The notes under the pieces are model-generated. The model was given only the letters and a program-made list of their open reading frames with translations. It was not told where the DNA came from and did no database searches. The position numbers and the translations under genes are program-made. Positions 1 to 6,014 of a stretch of DNA of 9,836 bases are shown piece after piece; positions within the stretch are counted from its first letter, which is position 1; the number at the start of each line of letters is the position of its first letter. Origin of the DNA: an uncultured Bacteroidia bacterium (GTDB taxonomy: Bacteria > Bacteroidota > Bacteroidia > Bacteroidales > UBA932); assembly GCA_902773305.1 (NCBI GenBank), contig CACYEB010000067.1, positions 1-9,836 on the forward strand, in the 5' to 3' direction.

Positions 1-2191
1 CATTAATCTGTGACGGAAACCCCAGCATTCCACCATTGCAATTAAGCAAGATAATGTAGTCATATTCCAAGCCCTTGGATTGGTGAAGCGTCATAAACAA
101 CATCTTCCGGCTGCCATAGGATACGTAGGTATTGCCTTTTTCATTAGTGATAATCAAATCGGAATTTTTGAATATATTAACGTCGAAGCCATAACGTCCA
201 AGGAACAAAAGATCTTTGTTCTCAGGTATCTGATTAATCAATCGTTTCACGACCTCAACCACCCCCTTCCTTCCAGACGTTGGTATAAAGTCAAGTTTAG
301 TTTCCACATCACTTTTAAAAGAGTGTACGCTCTTTACTGCCTGCTCCGGATTTGCCAAAATGAATTTTGATGATTCGGAAATAGTGGGTTCACCAAATCG
401 ATATGTAGTTTCCATCAAGCACTTCTTGGTATAACCGAAAAACTTGTCGAAATGTTTGAATAAAGCCATATCGCTACCGGCAAAACGATAGATAGACTGC
501 CAATCATCACCGACACAGAAAAGTTTTGTCAACGGTTCTTTACGCCGCAGTGATTGCAAGAAGCGATATCTGTCCAAAGATATATCCTGGAATTCATCAA
601 CCAAGATATAATCATAGTTCGGACGGAATCCATTATTACAAAAATCCGTCGCCCTATTAATGGTATCTGTGAAGTCTATCTCACAACTCTCTTCCTCCAT
701 TTTTTGGTATTCTATAACAAAAGGAGCAACAATATCGTTTATCGTTATGACGTCAGAACCACGCCTTACCCTACGTCGAATATCTTCTAATGATCTACCT
801 CTTGACTTAAGCAGGAAATTGAAAGAGGTTAGCATTGCAAGAATATTTTCTTCCTGCCGATGCAGTTCCCTTGAAATATTATGATTAACAGTTTCATTAA
901 AGACCGCTCCGATACCTATTAAGTCTTTTGACAACTTCTTAAAGACGTTCCCACGATAAAAATCTGCGCTTGACGTTTCCAAAAGTATTGTACCATTCTT
1001 CTTATGAAGTTGCCTCTTCCATTCTATTCCTTGTAAGTATTTGGCAGTGTCTTCTTTAGAGAACCATTTAGGGCACTGGCCATATTCATTCACAGCATAA
1101 TGCTCAAGATAGATGCGCTTCACTTTACCGTCTGGAAAATCGAGATATATTGAAAAATCCGGACAATATTGCCTGTATTCAGTATCAAGTGTACTCAACT
1201 GATATTTTTCCTCATAACGGAATTTAATTCCCCGCGAACCCAAGAAATCACAGATCTGGCATTCTTGATCTGACTTACAAAACACTGGTTTTCCATCCAT
1301 ATCAGCGAAGTAAGCCTGAACGCCTGACTTCTTACGGTCTTGCATATATTCCTGCAACGAATTATACTCAAATTGATCCCTCATCGTATAACGAGAACGT
1401 AAGATATAGTCAGAAACAGCAGCCTTAAATATAGGACTGCCAGTAAACAGTCTATGATATACCTGTACAGAAAAGTCTTGCGGAGTGATGGATGGCTTCT
1501 TTCCTGTTGCCTCACTAATAATTTCCAATGCAAGTTTGTGAAATGTACGACACTTGAGTTTATCCTCCCCAAGACGCTCAGAAAGTGACTCCGCCGCTTT
1601 TCTTGTAAAGGTGATCAACAGTATTCTTTCTGGAGGCACTCCTTGCTTGTCGATCAAATAACGTACCTTTCCTACCGTCGTCATAGTTTTGCCACTTCCT
1701 GCGCTACTGATCACTAGGACATTATCCTCCAAGTTGACAATTGCCTCTCGTTGCTGTGTATCCAAAGGATAAGCAAGAACGCTGTCTAAATATGGTGAAT
1801 GAATATCCAGTTGATTTTTAACAAAATGTTCGTTGTTTTTCCTCTTAATAGCAACACTATCCATCATCGCGATGTGGAATCGCTTGAAAAGAATGGTGTC
1901 TGGATGCTCTTCTATTTCTTTGCTGTTAATGATTCTGTTTAGTCTGGTTAATAAATCATTGTACTTATTATCAAGCATTTTCCGCTCTGACTCTGTAATG
2001 TAATGCCCATAGAAATAATAACTACTGATATCTGCCAAAGCATCTTTAATACTTGGACAAAGTTCATCAATCATACCCAAAATCTTTTGGTGGCGCCTCT
2101 TCTTGATGATATAATTAACCCCCACAATCACAGCTACCACCGCCGCAATTACAACAGAAAAAAGAATATAGGAGAATGACTTGCTAATCAC
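1..2191 (-). CDS. UvrD/HelD-like SF1 DNA helicase with membrane anchor and inserted nuclease-like domain (C-terminus outside window)
   Basis: This is an ATP-dependent superfamily 1A DNA helicase closest in layout to E. coli helicase IV (HelD). Read from a GTG at 2191, 730 codons are visible. Residues about 6-29 are a hydrophobic segment followed by KKRR, so a membrane anchor with the helicase in the cytoplasm is predicted. Walker A AGSGKT is at 164-169, motif Ia near 191-200, RTFH at 215-218, Walker B LVDEFQD at 530-536, motif III GDDWQSIYRF at 561-570, TYRF at 596-599, and motif V TLHQSKGLEYDYIIL at 701-715. Motif VI and the C-terminus lie beyond the left edge. Residues about 300-410 form an insert with PDF (344-346), LEH (362-364) and WKRQLHKKNGT (391-401), resembling a PD-(D/E)XK fold. 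An in-frame stop sits seven codons upstream of the GTG. ATG at 2074 (residue 40) is the alternative start and would remove the anchor. The gene is AT-rich compared with its neighbours. The helicase call is firm; the anchor and nuclease are inference. Confidence 0.9.
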   Translation of the reverse strand, partial: MISKSFSYILFSVVIAAVVAVIVGVNYIIKKRRHQKILGMIDELCPSIKDALADISSYYFYGHYITESERKMLDNKYNDLLTRLNRIINSKEIEEHPDTILFKRFHIAMMDSVAIKRKNNEHFVKNQLDIHSPYLDSVLAYPLDTQQREAIVNLEDNVLVISSAGSGKTMTTVGKVRYLIDKQGVPPERILLITFTRKAAESLSERLGEDKLKCRTFHKLALEIISEATGKKPSITPQDFSVQVYHRLFTGSPIFKAAVSDYILRSRYTMRDQFEYNSLQEYMQDRKKSGVQAYFADMDGKPVFCKSDQECQICDFLGSRGIKFRYEEKYQLSTLDTEYRQYCPDFSIYLDFPDGKVKRIYLEHYAVNEYGQCPKWFSKEDTAKYLQGIEWKRQLHKKNGTILLETSSADFYRGNVFKKLSKDLIGIGAVFNETVNHNISRELHRQEENILAMLTSFNFLLKSRGRSLEDIRRRVRRGSDVITINDIVAPFVIEYQKMEEESCEIDFTDTINRATDFCNNGFRPNYDYILVDEFQDISLDRYRFLQSLRRKEPLTKLFCVGDDWQSIYRFAGSDMALFKHFDKFFGYTKKCLMETTYRFGEPTISESSKFILANPEQAVKSVHSFKSDVETKLDFIPTSGRKGVVEVVKRLINQIPENKDLLFLGRYGFDVNIFKNSDLIITNEKGNTYVSYGSRKMLFMTLHQSKGLEYDYIILLNCNGGMLGFPSQIN

Positions 2192-2195
2192 ATAG

Positions 2196-2203
2196 CAAAG
2201 ATA
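2196..2203 (-). promoter_or_regulatory. Bacteroidetes -7 promoter element before the helicase gene
   Basis: On the minus strand this reads TATCTTTG, an exact match to the Bacteroidetes -7 consensus TAnnTTTG. It ends only four bases before the GTG at 2191, so a transcript from here would be nearly leaderless for that start. Alternatively it would give a leader of roughly 115 bases for the ATG at 2074. The -33 position is poor (TTA rather than TTG, about 18 bases upstream). Confidence 0.45.
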
Positions 2204-2220
2204 AGACTTTCAGAGGTTCC

Positions 2221-2460
2221 TTAACTATTTTCACTTGTTATTAAGTCTGACGAAAAACTTAGCCCTTTAAAGTCAATACCAAGAGTTGAAGTTGGATTCT
2301 TGCCAAAGTGACGACAAAGCAAACCCGCGCTGAGTACGTTCTGGGGGCATTCGTCTTGGCGTGGACCCATTGTAAAAGGCGTCCAGACAGACCCACCGTG
2401 GCTCCAGATGCCTAAGTGGCACACTTGTTTGACTTCACTTTGGCCCCGGGTTGGACACAT
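2221..2460 (-). CDS. Unrecognised small Cys-containing ORF upstream of the helicase; coding status doubtful
   Basis: A 79-codon frame opens with ATG at 2460 and ends with TAA at 2221, 29 bases before the helicase GTG on the same strand. A TTG at 2475 would add five codons. The product is rich in Gly, Ser, Pro and Thr. It has Cys residues near 2, 14, 40 and 50, two Trp, and a C-terminal half around the residues CRHFGKNPTSTLGIDFKGL. It has no signal peptide, membrane segment or familiar motif, and I do not recognise it. Its start overlaps the region just upstream of the carbonic anhydrase promoter on the other strand. It could be a small zinc-binding protein co-transcribed with the helicase, a remnant of a longer gene, or non-coding. 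It is GC-richer than the helicase. It otherwise fills the gap between the two divergent genes. Confidence 0.25.
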   Translation of the reverse strand: MCPTRGQSEVKQVCHLGIWSHGGSVWTPFTMGPRQDECPQNVLSAGLLCRHFGKNPTSTLGIDFKGLSFSSDLITSENS

Positions 2461-2462
2461 AG

Positions 2463-2483
2463 GATAGTCAAACAATTACTATC
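2463..2483. repeat. Inverted repeat GATAGT-N9-ACTATC at the carbonic anhydrase promoter
   Basis: The arms are at 2463-2468 and 2478-2483 and are exact reverse complements separated by nine bases. The right arm overlaps the -7 element of the carbonic anhydrase promoter. Position and symmetry would suit an operator for a dimeric regulator. Six-base arms also arise by chance, and no regulator is identified. Confidence 0.3.
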
Positions 2484-2487
2484 TTTG
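2480..2487 (+). promoter_or_regulatory. -7 promoter element of the carbonic anhydrase gene
   Basis: TATCTTTG matches the Bacteroidetes -7 consensus TAnnTTTG exactly and lies 16 bases before the ATG at 2504. No TTG is found at the preferred 19-base spacing; the nearest TTG is at 2451-2453, which is too far upstream. The promoter is inferred from the -7 element and its position. Confidence 0.55.
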
Positions 2488-2503
2488 TATAAAACCTACG
2501 AAT

Positions 2504-3040
2504 ATGATTGACCAAATACTGGAGTATAACAGGCAGTTCGTGGAGAAGAAGGGATACGAGCCATATATTACAGATAAGTATCCCAAGAAGAATCTGGCAG
2601 TGCTTACGTGTATGGACACACGTCTTACAGAGCTGCTGCCCAGAGCGCTTGGCCTGGGAAACGGCGACGCCAAGATCATCAAGAATGCCGGCGGGTTGGT
2701 GTTATCCGAGACCGACTCGGCGATGAGGTCGCTTCTGGTGGCGATATACGAACTGGGCGTTAGGGAAGTGATGGTAGTCCACCACTCCACCTGCGGTGCC
2801 TGCCATATGAGTTATAGGGATTTCAAACCACATATGCTTGAGGCGGGCGTTTCAGAAACAGTACTTAAAGAATGGGAAGGCAAAGGCATTGGGCGGTGGC
2901 TGGAAGGCTTCCACGACACCGAAGCGTCTGTACGTAAAACCGTAGCTGCCATTGTGAATCATCCCCTGATGCCAAAAGACATCGCTGTACGAGGCTTCAT
3001 AATTGATTCCGTCACTGGCAATCTTACCGAGATACAATAA
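2504..3040 (+). CDS. Beta-class carbonic anhydrase
   Basis: This enzyme would catalyse reversible hydration of CO2 to bicarbonate in the cytoplasm, supporting pH balance and carboxylation reactions. The 178-residue length fits the short beta-CA group. The zinc site is visible: Cys36 and the Asp38/Arg40 dyad in LTCMDTR, then His94 and Cys97 in HHSTCGAC. The KNAGG segment (60-64) is also characteristic of the family. The start at 2504 fits a -7 element 16 bases upstream and places the catalytic Cys at the usual distance from the N-terminus. The gene is followed by a separate promoter at 3055, so it is probably its own transcription unit, although read-through into the next genes is possible. 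No signal peptide is seen. Residues and length are intact, so an active enzyme is expected. I do not assign a symbol because naming of short beta-CAs is inconsistent. Confidence 0.93.
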   Translation: MIDQILEYNRQFVEKKGYEPYITDKYPKKNLAVLTCMDTRLTELLPRALGLGNGDAKIIKNAGGLVLSETDSAMRSLLVAIYELGVREVMVVHHSTCGACHMSYRDFKPHMLEAGVSETVLKEWEGKGIGRWLEGFHDTEASVRKTVAAIVNHPLMPKDIAVRGFIIDSVTGNLTEIQ

Positions 3041-3054
3041 ACACCGGTATTTCT

Positions 3055-3062
3055 TATCTTTG
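3055..3062 (+). promoter_or_regulatory. -7 promoter element of the four-gene run 3081-5607
   Basis: TATCTTTG, again an exact TAnnTTTG match, lies 15 bases after the carbonic anhydrase stop and 18 bases before the ATG at 3081. No clear -33 TTG is present at the expected spacing. It probably drives the compact run that follows. Confidence 0.55.
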
Positions 3063-3080
3063 AAATAAATTGACACGAAT

Positions 3081-3269
3081 ATGGCACAATATCCTTGCGA
3101 AAACTGCAAATTGAGGGCTCACTACGATAAGAATCCCAAGTCGCTTCCGGGACGCTTCTGGAGGTGGCACATCAACTTCTGCCCCGGCTTCAAGGCCTAT
3201 TTTACACATCAGGACGAGGAGACGAAAGCCATTCTCAGGGAAAAGTACAATTTCGAGAAGTACAAATAG
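3081..3269 (+). CDS. Small conserved-looking protein with a CxxC motif, function unknown
   Basis: This 62-residue basic, soluble protein starts with MAQYPCENCKLRAHYDKNP. Cys6 and Cys9 form a CxxC pair, and a further Cys34 lies in the segment HINFCPGFK. Together with nearby His residues (His14, His30) this could bind one metal ion, for example as a small zinc ribbon, but the fourth ligand is uncertain. The rest is rich in aromatic and charged residues and has no membrane segment. It is probably a real gene: it has its own -7 element upstream, starts 41 bases after the carbonic anhydrase stop, and ends four bases before the next ATG, which is typical operon spacing. I recall short proteins of this type in Bacteroidales but cannot name a family. 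No function is assigned. Confidence 0.75.
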   Translation: MAQYPCENCKLRAHYDKNPKSLPGRFWRWHINFCPGFKAYFTHQDEETKAILREKYNFEKYK

Positions 3270-3273
3270 ACGT

Positions 3274-4119
3274 ATGGCAAACTACTCCAGAGGAGCGAGC
3301 CTGGCAATAATTGCTGTGATATATGCGGCAGCGGCAGTAGCGGGCATCTATGTTTTCAATCAATTGACACCCGGAATGCCGGAAATTTGGGCACTTCTGG
3401 CGGCAGATGTCATCGCCACAGTGATCACCTGGGGATTCGGACTCGTATATAAGAACGTCTCAGTATATGACCCATACTGGAGCGTCGCTCCGCCGGTGAT
3501 ATTCACTGCCTGGGCTATCCGTAAGTCGGCATTTTCCCTGCCCGTGGTGCTGCTTCTTGTTGCCGTATGGTACTGGGGAATCCGCCTCACAGGCAATTGG
3601 ATCTATACTTTCAATGGACTGGGACACGAAGACTGGCGCTATACAAAGTACCGCAACACACTCTCACCCGGCCTGTTCCATCTGACCAACTTCTTCGGGC
3701 TGAATATGATGCCCACCCTGGTTGTGTTTATCTGCATGTTGCCGGGACTGGGGATTTTCGGGGCCGACCGGGCAAACGTGCTCACCTGGCTGGGCTTTGC
3801 AATGTGCATTGCTTCTGCCACGATACAGTTGGTGGCAGATACCCAGATCCATCGCTTTCGCGAGAATAATCCTGGCAGGTTCTGCAATATAGGACTTTGG
3901 AAGAATGGACGACATCCCAACTACTTTGGCGAGATACAGATGTGGTGGGGCGTCTGGGTTATGTATGCCTCCTGCCGCGGATTCGATGCCCTTATATCCG
4001 GCCCCATTGCGATGACTGCCCTCTTTGTATTTATAAGCATTCCTATGATGGAGCGCCGTCAACAGGACAACAAGCCCGGCTATGCCGAATACAGGAAAAA
4101 CACACGTATGTTGATATGA
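3274..4119 (+). CDS. DUF1295 family integral membrane protein (steroid 5-alpha-reductase-like superfamily)
   Basis: This 281-residue polytopic membrane protein has hydrophobic segments near residues 9-29, 37-57, 71-82, 88-104, 147-163, 169-187, 219-233 and 240-256. The C-terminal signature NPGRFCNIGLWKNGRHPNYFGE (199-220), followed by a Trp-rich helix (224-228) and a closing GYAEYRKNT (269-277), is the hallmark of DUF1295. That family is related to steroid 5-alpha-reductases and isoprenylcysteine methyltransferases; related members reduce a double bond in a lipid with NADPH or methylate a lipidated cysteine. The substrate here is unknown. The ATG at 3274 follows the previous stop by four bases. 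The stop overlaps the next ATG as ATGA, which implies translational coupling with the flavin-reductase-like lipoprotein. Family assignment is confident; the reaction is not. Confidence 0.9.
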   Translation: MANYSRGASLAIIAVIYAAAAVAGIYVFNQLTPGMPEIWALLAADVIATVITWGFGLVYKNVSVYDPYWSVAPPVIFTAWAIRKSAFSLPVVLLLVAVWYWGIRLTGNWIYTFNGLGHEDWRYTKYRNTLSPGLFHLTNFFGLNMMPTLVVFICMLPGLGIFGADRANVLTWLGFAMCIASATIQLVADTQIHRFRENNPGRFCNIGLWKNGRHPNYFGEIQMWWGVWVMYASCRGFDALISGPIAMTALFVFISIPMMERRQQDNKPGYAEYRKNTRMLI

Positions 4120-4787
4120 AACACTTTTTACTTATAACGGCAATCCTGCTAATGTTTGCCGGATGCAAGAATAATGATAATCAAAACGATAATGATATGA
4201 GCGACACAAACTTCAATGAAGTGGCCGGACGCATCAATTTCGGTCCCGACCATGCTTTGGTAACGACCCCGCAGCCCTGCGTGATGATAGCAACCTGGGA
4301 CAAAAGCCACAATCCAGACGTAATGATGGCTGCCTGGGCAGGTCAGTACGATTTCAAGCAGATCGTGGTGAGTCTGTCAAAGCACAAAACAACAGAGAAC
4401 TTTGAGCGGACTGGCGCATTTACGGTAAGCTTTGCCGATGAAAGGACTGTGGCCGAATCTGACTATTTCGGCTTGGTGAGCGGCAATAAAGTGCCCGACA
4501 AAGTTGCCAGGGCTGGATTTACAGTCACTCCCAGTCCAAACGTAGATGCCCCCATAATCAACGAATACCCGCTTACGCTTGAGTGCAAGGTGGTCAGCTG
4601 GGAAAACGGGATTCTTGTGGGAGAGGTGGTAAATATGAGTGCCGACGAAAGTATACTTACCGACGGCAAGGTCGATCTGGAAAAACTCAGACCCATAGTG
4701 TTTGACGCCGCTTCTATGACCTACCGCTCCGTAGGGAGGGTCGTGGGAAAAGCATGGGGCGACGGCAAGAAGTTCACCGGACAGTAA
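4116..4787 (+). CDS. Lipoprotein with flavin reductase-like (FMN-binding split barrel) domain
   Basis: The 223-residue product begins with a type II signal peptide: MKHFLLITAILLMFAGC, with lipobox Cys17. A short Asn/Asp-rich linker follows (18-29). From about residue 35 it is a flavin reductase-like domain: the motif TTPQPCVMIATWD (50-62), MMAAWAGQYDF (70-80), VSLSKHKTTENFERTGAFTVSF (85-106) and DYFGLVSGNKVPDK (116-129) match this FMN-binding family, many members of which use NAD(P)H. The domain is complete. What is odd is the lipoprotein signal, because most relatives are cytoplasmic. An internal ATG at 4197 (residue 28) would give a cytoplasmic form of normal length. The ATG at 4116 overlaps the DUF1295 stop by four bases, so I prefer it. 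A longer upstream extension in this frame runs through the DUF1295 gene and is not credible. The AraC gene starts 16 bases after its stop. Confidence 0.85.
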   Translation: MKHFLLITAILLMFAGCKNNDNQNDNDMSDTNFNEVAGRINFGPDHALVTTPQPCVMIATWDKSHNPDVMMAAWAGQYDFKQIVVSLSKHKTTENFERTGAFTVSFADERTVAESDYFGLVSGNKVPDKVARAGFTVTPSPNVDAPIINEYPLTLECKVVSWENGILVGEVVNMSADESILTDGKVDLEKLRPIVFDAASMTYRSVGRVVGKAWGDGKKFTGQ

Positions 4788-4803
4788 TCCGGCAGATGTC
4801 CCA

Positions 4804-5607
4804 ATGGTAGCCCCGAAAGCCCACTGGAGCCCCGATGCCGACTTTTCGCGCACGCCGTTCTTCATAAGGAGAATGGATACTTCCGGGTATATCAAGCCCT
4901 CAGAAGTTCCGGCCGCAAGGCTCCCGCTAATCGGCTTCATCTATATCACTTCCGGTGAAGTCCTTGTGGATATCGACGGAACATCGTACCTCTGTCAGCC
5001 CGGTCAACTACTGCTCATTCCGCAGCAAAGCCCGTTCGCCATCAGGTACTACCGCGACGCCGTAGGTTATACCGGCGGTTTTGCACCCTCCATTCTTGCC
5101 GATACCAAGCCGCTCCGATTCCTCTCGGCTCCTCTGCATCAGGGGTTCTGGTTCGATGACGGCGCATTTATCGGAATGCTGTTCAATATGCTCGACACTT
5201 CGTTCGAAAAAGGCGACCGCGTCTTTATTGAGAAGGGGCTGGACCTGCTCCTTTCGCGCATCAAACGCGAGCATTCCGCCGCCATTCCGCCAGCTGTAAA
5301 CACTTTTCTCGAGTCAGTTTTCAATCAAGACAAGTTGCCCGGCAACATAGCGTCCTATGCACACGAAGCGGGCATAAGCGAGAATTACCTGAGCCGTCTG
5401 GTGAAACAGTACACCGGGCGCAGCGTGGGTGCTTGGATTGATATAGTCCGCATACAACGGGCCAAACGGATGCTCTCATCCACCACCCTGCCCGTAATTG
5501 ACATCGCCAGCGCTGTGGGCATAGAAGACCAGTCATATTTTTCCCGACTGTTCAAAAAAGAGACCGGTGAAACACCTTCGTCTTTCAGAAAAAAGATGCA
5601 AGGATAA
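4804..5607 (+). CDS. AraC-family transcriptional regulator with cupin-type N-terminal domain
   Basis: This is a 267-residue DNA-binding regulator. Residues about 35-105 look like the AraC-type cupin sensing domain, with ITSGEVLVDIDGTSYLCQPGQLLLIPQ typical of its beta-barrel. Residues 168-264 form the double helix-turn-helix AraC domain: first helix-turn-helix at about 181-201 (NIASYAHEAGISENYLSRLV) and second at about 231-253 (VIDIASAVGIEDQSYFSRLF), ending in TGETPSSFRKK. It is the last gene of the run starting at 3081, 16 bases after the flavin-reductase-like gene, so it probably controls this operon in response to a small molecule bound by the N-terminal domain. That role is inferred from position. 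The ATG at 4804 is chosen because it gives a full-length family member without overlapping the upstream gene. No rho-independent terminator is obvious in the 73 bases that follow. Confidence 0.93.
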   Translation: MVAPKAHWSPDADFSRTPFFIRRMDTSGYIKPSEVPAARLPLIGFIYITSGEVLVDIDGTSYLCQPGQLLLIPQQSPFAIRYYRDAVGYTGGFAPSILADTKPLRFLSAPLHQGFWFDDGAFIGMLFNMLDTSFEKGDRVFIEKGLDLLLSRIKREHSAAIPPAVNTFLESVFNQDKLPGNIASYAHEAGISENYLSRLVKQYTGRSVGAWIDIVRIQRAKRMLSSTTLPVIDIASAVGIEDQSYFSRLFKKETGETPSSFRKKMQG

Positions 5608-5655
5608 TCCTAAATCCATCCGTTATCAGCCTAAAAGATTACGTCGGTTATTCCG

Positions 5656-5662
5656 TACTTTG
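5656..5662 (+). promoter_or_regulatory. Possible -7 element of the DUF4491 gene
   Basis: TACTTTG is one base short of the consensus TAnnTTTG and lies 18 bases before the ATG at 5681, a spacing seen for other genes in this window. No good -33 element is visible, so this is a weak promoter call. Confidence 0.35.
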
Positions 5663-5680
5663 CAGCGGAACAAGTACCGT

Positions 5681-6007
5681 ATGAATTACAATGGCATCTT
5701 AATAGGCGCAGTGGTATTCCTGAGCATAGGCATCTGCCACCCGCTGGTAATCAGGATGGAATACAGATGGGGAAAGCGGGGCTGGTGGATGTGGCTGGCC
5801 GCAGGGGTTCTCTTCTGCATCCTCTCACTGACAGTCAGAAACGACATCCTCTCAATCATTATCGGCGGATTTGCATTCTGCTGCCTGTGGGGCATCCGCG
5901 AGATGTTCCAGCAAGAAAAGCGTGTGCTGCGCGGCTGGTTTCCTGAGAATCCCAGACGGCACGAGTATTACCAGGCCAGGAGGAAAGAACTGCAGGGAAA
6001 ACTCTGA
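5681..6007 (+). CDS. DUF4491 family small membrane protein
   Basis: This 108-residue protein starts MNYNGILIGAVVFLSIGICHP and has three hydrophobic segments, near residues 5-20, 34-49 and 53-69. A cytoplasmic-type charged tail follows (EMFQQEKRVLRGWFPENPRR). The combination of an N-terminal NYNGILIG, HPLVI, WWMWL and RGWFPENP matches DUF4491, a family I know from Bacteroidales. Its function is not established. The frame extends upstream to an ATG at 5567, but that part overlaps the end of the AraC gene and encodes a Lys/Arg-rich stretch unlike the family, so the ATG at 5681 is the start. A -7-like element lies just upstream. The gene converges on clpC, with only seven bases between the two stop codons and no room for a separate terminator hairpin. 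Confidence 0.85.
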   Translation: MNYNGILIGAVVFLSIGICHPLVIRMEYRWGKRGWWMWLAAGVLFCILSLTVRNDILSIIIGGFAFCCLWGIREMFQQEKRVLRGWFPENPRRHEYYQARRKELQGKL

Positions 6008-6014
6008 ACGTCCG

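Noticed and set aside
80..884. Plus-strand frames of 74-96 codons in the left 900 bases
   Set aside because: They are antisense to the helicase, whose motifs II, III and V lie in this stretch and read continuously on the minus strand.
3664..4062. Minus-strand frame of 132 codons antisense to the DUF1295 gene
   Set aside because: The plus-strand gene is intact with clear family motifs, and the antisense product has no recognisable features.
3897..4115. Upstream extension of the flavin-reductase-like frame by 73 codons
   Set aside because: It lies wholly within the DUF1295 gene in another frame and does not resemble the family; the ATG at 4116 begins a clear lipoprotein signal peptide.
4377..4940. 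Minus-strand frame of 187 codons across the lipoprotein and AraC genes
   Set aside because: It spans the ends of two well-supported plus-strand genes, so it is a shadow rather than a gene.
5567..5680. Longer start for the DUF4491 protein at 5567
   Set aside because: It overlaps the AraC C-terminus and adds a Lys/Arg-rich segment not expected in the family; a -7-like box lies between it and the ATG at 5681.
6008..6014. Bidirectional terminator between the DUF4491 gene and clpC
   Set aside because: Only seven bases separate the stops and no stable hairpin with a T tract could be found at the junction by eye.
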